DNA from: Acidobacteriaceae bacterium dw_441
Lineage (GTDB): Bacteria > Acidobacteriota > Terriglobia > Terriglobales > Acidobacteriaceae
DNA length: 64,000 nucleotides
NCBI GenBank assembly: GCA_018449715.1
Contig: JAAVVA010000001.1
Location: 62,001-126,000 of the forward strand
Direction: 5' to 3'
Under the pieces are notes generated by a model. The model had not been told where the DNA came from and made no database searches. It saw only the letters and a program-made list of their open reading frames with translations. Both the position numbers and the translations under genes were made by a program. Positions 63,001 through 64,000 of the stretch are shown here, piece after piece (positions within the stretch are counted from its first letter, which is position 1; the number at the start of each line of letters is the position of its first letter).

Positions 63001-64000
63001 GCGGACCTTGAAAACGGCCAATACATGGGGAACGGCTCCAATCTGGGAGCCCAGTCCGTCGGATATGACTTCGTGACGGCGATGCTCAAGAACAATGGAC
63101 AAACAACCTTTGCCCTGAAAGCGGGCAATGCTAAAGCGGGTGGCCTCACTACGGAATATTCAGGAACGCTTCCCACTATCAAATCGGGGTACATCCCGAT
63201 GAATCTGGCAGGGGGCGTCGTTCTTGGAACGGGTGGCGATAATAGCAACTGGGGTCAGGGTTCCTTCTTCGAAGGCGCCATGACTTCGGGCTATCCAACG
63301 GACGATACGGAAAACGCCGTCCAGGCGAATATTGTCGCGGCGGGTTATGGCGGTGACAGCAGCGGTGGTAGCGCTGGTAGTGGGGGCAGCGGCGTGAGCG
63401 AACCCCCAGGCCCATACACCGGCCCGAGCGACCCTGACGGTCCTGGGCCGCAAGACGGGTTTGCCTCGCCGGCGACGGAGCAGCCAAACGATATCATGAA
63501 GACCAAGCCCGCATTTGCCTCCTTCAATGGAAGCCTGTATTTGGCATTCATGGGGTTCAACGTAAATAACGACCTCTACGTTGCATCGTCGTCGAGTGGG
63601 ACAAACTTTCCGACCGCAACCCAGTACACAAATATTCAAAGCAGCAGCGCTCCCTCAATGGCGGCGTTCGGCAATCGGCTGTATCTGGCATTCCGAGGAC
63701 TGAATGTAGACAACGACTTCTACATTACGTCGTCGTCCACAGGGTCGGGCTTCCCCACTGCAACCAGGTATACGAATATCCAAATGGGCGGTGCTCCCGC
63801 GCTGGCCGAGTTCAACTATCAACTGTGTGCGTCCTTCCAGGCAAACGATGGTGGTCACAGCCTGCATGTGACCTGTTCATCGGATGGAACGACCTGGCCA
63901 ACGGCATGGGACGTACCTAACGTCAAGATCGGCAGCGATCCTGCGATGACAGTATTCAATGGCAAGCTCTATGTCGCCTTCAGGGCGAACGACCCCAGCA
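60025..64000 (+). CDS. Very large exported protein with GH54 alpha-L-arabinofuranosidase domain, C-terminally cut by the window edge
   Basis: At least 1325 residues, still open at the right edge. AAGGA eight bases before the ATG; an ATG at 60016 is too near it. Signal peptide IFAIAAALLMLSHTAQA-Q. Residues 40-500 form a domain I cannot name. Cys-rich units of the form F.C.V..F.DP...K.CFYE follow (about 530-775). From about 798 to 1108 the sequence matches GH54 catalytic domains: CDIYASGGTPCVAAHST, LYQVQRASD, IYDQSSQHNDL, YGVKVTPGVGYRNN, PEGMYMV, CCFDYGNVES, GGDNSN and EGAMTSGYPTDD. A Gly/Ser linker leads to tandem repeats (ASFNGSLYLAF...). GH54 enzymes release L-arabinose from arabinan/arabinoxylan. 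The extra domains could bind substrate. Confidence 0.8.
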   Translation, partial: MYSWINQQLHALKRLTIGIFAIAAALLMLSHTAQAQCPQTLNDIQWASPDPSNPLTVSKLLAAGSMNCQTPIYFGLHRGSYTRAMDLDTSNHPIPPNLGLGQASGQGLASPTVIASPSGTFPVFPQSLAAVAIPAYQNYLSSNNGHLPTSIDPTGTLTVQQGKYSAWPAIIELDPRQDSTGTWYLFHGVYTNSDALTPDVDPNDPNQKPTSTAQATLANDQLLYRAAPLAQGYVGSSSAPSIDRMATAQEILDQIMTDPSVNMVLQLHTRTYSDTLNFYTWLLQTWAPGHSNEQIVNVIGRIFFCVDLNKMTPKGQGSTGNDYKNLGFLSSWNSAVLGILSDTQSKYPNVPTSSLPPVALMVNLYDDTNLTNQNDVANALLLLQVSQSYTVVKYLGLEITDENSPINPQLESLGQMAKSQLGMQIGKSVLTSDHFISVTDSNGNPAVKYGATKSEAPTSLITGNNAVINGTPFQQLWADNQSNLVDLNYSLSFQLGVQDTQPTSSMSVYDPADNTGTALTQVQPTIVLSDLPLIHSAKQNGEVRAVFSGTYTHDCAQGYPGCNDPNNPGQSTYQFATSEGNLFSFTGDRNVAFGANGNFRYATVVNGPIACVRDNFPGPDPAPGVVKACYVSPPIAVANTVYCGDEGETCTYTERAEPWMAANGNALSASFFLHPGGFSCKVSTFWEDPAKTFRKACFYEAFSQYLSPVAGPAGYTFCAGENGSCPFKGLGRVAFGANGKFNYSVLNGGVSCDNATLGPDPARGYTKSCFYQVITAVSGATDIDLGSGPPAAGGNSTCDIYASGGTPCVAAHSTVRALFGAYNGRLYQVQRASDSMTRDIGTVATGGYADTASQDSFCAGTTCIITMIYDQSSQHNDLSIEGPGGAVHTADSGAVANALPISLNGNGNKVYGVKVTPGVGYRNNATSGIAKGGSPEGMYMVTSGTYVNKGCCFDYGNVESNSQDTGNGHMDALNFGTACVFGPCSGSGPWVEADLENGQYMGNGSNLGAQSVGYDFVTAMLKNNGQTTFALKAGNAKAGGLTTEYSGTLPTIKSGYIPMNLAGGVVLGTGGDNSNWGQGSFFEGAMTSGYPTDDTENAVQANIVAAGYGGDSSGGSAGSGGSGVSEPPGPYTGPSDPDGPGPQDGFASPATEQPNDIMKTKPAFASFNGSLYLAFMGFNVNNDLYVASSSSGTNFPTATQYTNIQSSSAPSMAAFGNRLYLAFRGLNVDNDFYITSSSTGSGFPTATRYTNIQMGGAPALAEFNYQLCASFQANDGGHSLHVTCSSDGTTWPTAWDVPNVKIGSDPAMTVFNGKLYVAFRANDPS

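Noticed and set aside
1-64000. tRNA, rRNA, CRISPR, riboswitch or origin sequences
   Set aside because: No cloverleaf with the T-loop consensus, no rRNA-like block, no spaced direct repeats and no known riboswitch core was noticed on reading; a covariance-model scan would be needed to exclude them firmly.

Overview
The window reads as a piece of chromosome from an acidobacterium of the Terriglobia type (Granulicella, Terriglobus, Edaphobacter or a relative). The grounds are the three very long Oar-like TonB-dependent receptors with a carboxypeptidase-regulatory-like N-terminus, propeller-type hybrid sensors, secreted Ig-like/NHL proteins, the ECF sigma/zinc-finger anti-sigma style and a moderate GC content. 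This is an inference from family content; no rRNA or tRNA gene, CRISPR array or intact insertion sequence was seen.

Left part (1-8.1 kb): a Fec-type surface-signalling locus on the minus strand. It holds the start of an STN-domain TonB receptor, a FecR-type anti-sigma regulator and, 6.2 kb away, a FecI-type ECF sigma factor. Two large exported propeller/Ig proteins and a small membrane protein on the plus strand sit between fecR and fecI. The receptor, fecR and the first propeller gene carry the same promoter (CACCCTGACAAA, 12 bases, CWGTCTTC), so they look like one small regulon. Both exported proteins, and a third at 12-16 kb, end in a peculiar C-terminal module: membrane hairpin, basic loop and internal lipobox inserted into an Ig-like domain.

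8.4-23.3 kb: an MscS channel, a malate/lactate dehydrogenase-family enzyme, a GH64-like lipoprotein and a 1355-residue exported protein of unknown function (all minus strand). Then come a propeller sensor kinase with its LuxR-type regulator, a CheY-like protein, a SpoIIE-type phosphatase and the wreck of a serine recombinase.

23.3-46.2 kb: two receptor-plus-phosphoesterase modules. Module 1 is a GntR regulator/PfkB kinase pair divergent from a TonB receptor, S1/P1 nuclease, phospholipase C and an internally deleted patatin gene. A decayed sugar isomerase-like gene and a Gfo/Idh/MocA oxidoreductase follow. Module 2 is a membrane-tethered regulator, a TonB receptor, a PI-PLC-like phosphodiesterase and a CehA/McbA-type PHP hydrolase. 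A 40-base exact inverted repeat brackets 22.8-46.3 kb.

46.3-52.6 kb: a duplicated redox cassette (short-chain dehydrogenase plus F420-reductase-like Rossmann protein), the first copy under a TetR repressor and the second under an AraC regulator, each with visible operator-like sites. A SnoaL-like gene follows, then a gene interrupted by two in-frame stops.

53-64 kb: module 3, an ECF sigma/anti-sigma pair, a TonB receptor, a secreted ENPP/alkaline-phosphatase-like enzyme and a very large exported protein with a GH54 alpha-L-arabinofuranosidase domain that runs off the right edge. Overall the region looks devoted to sensing, importing and processing extracellular polymers and phosphoesters.
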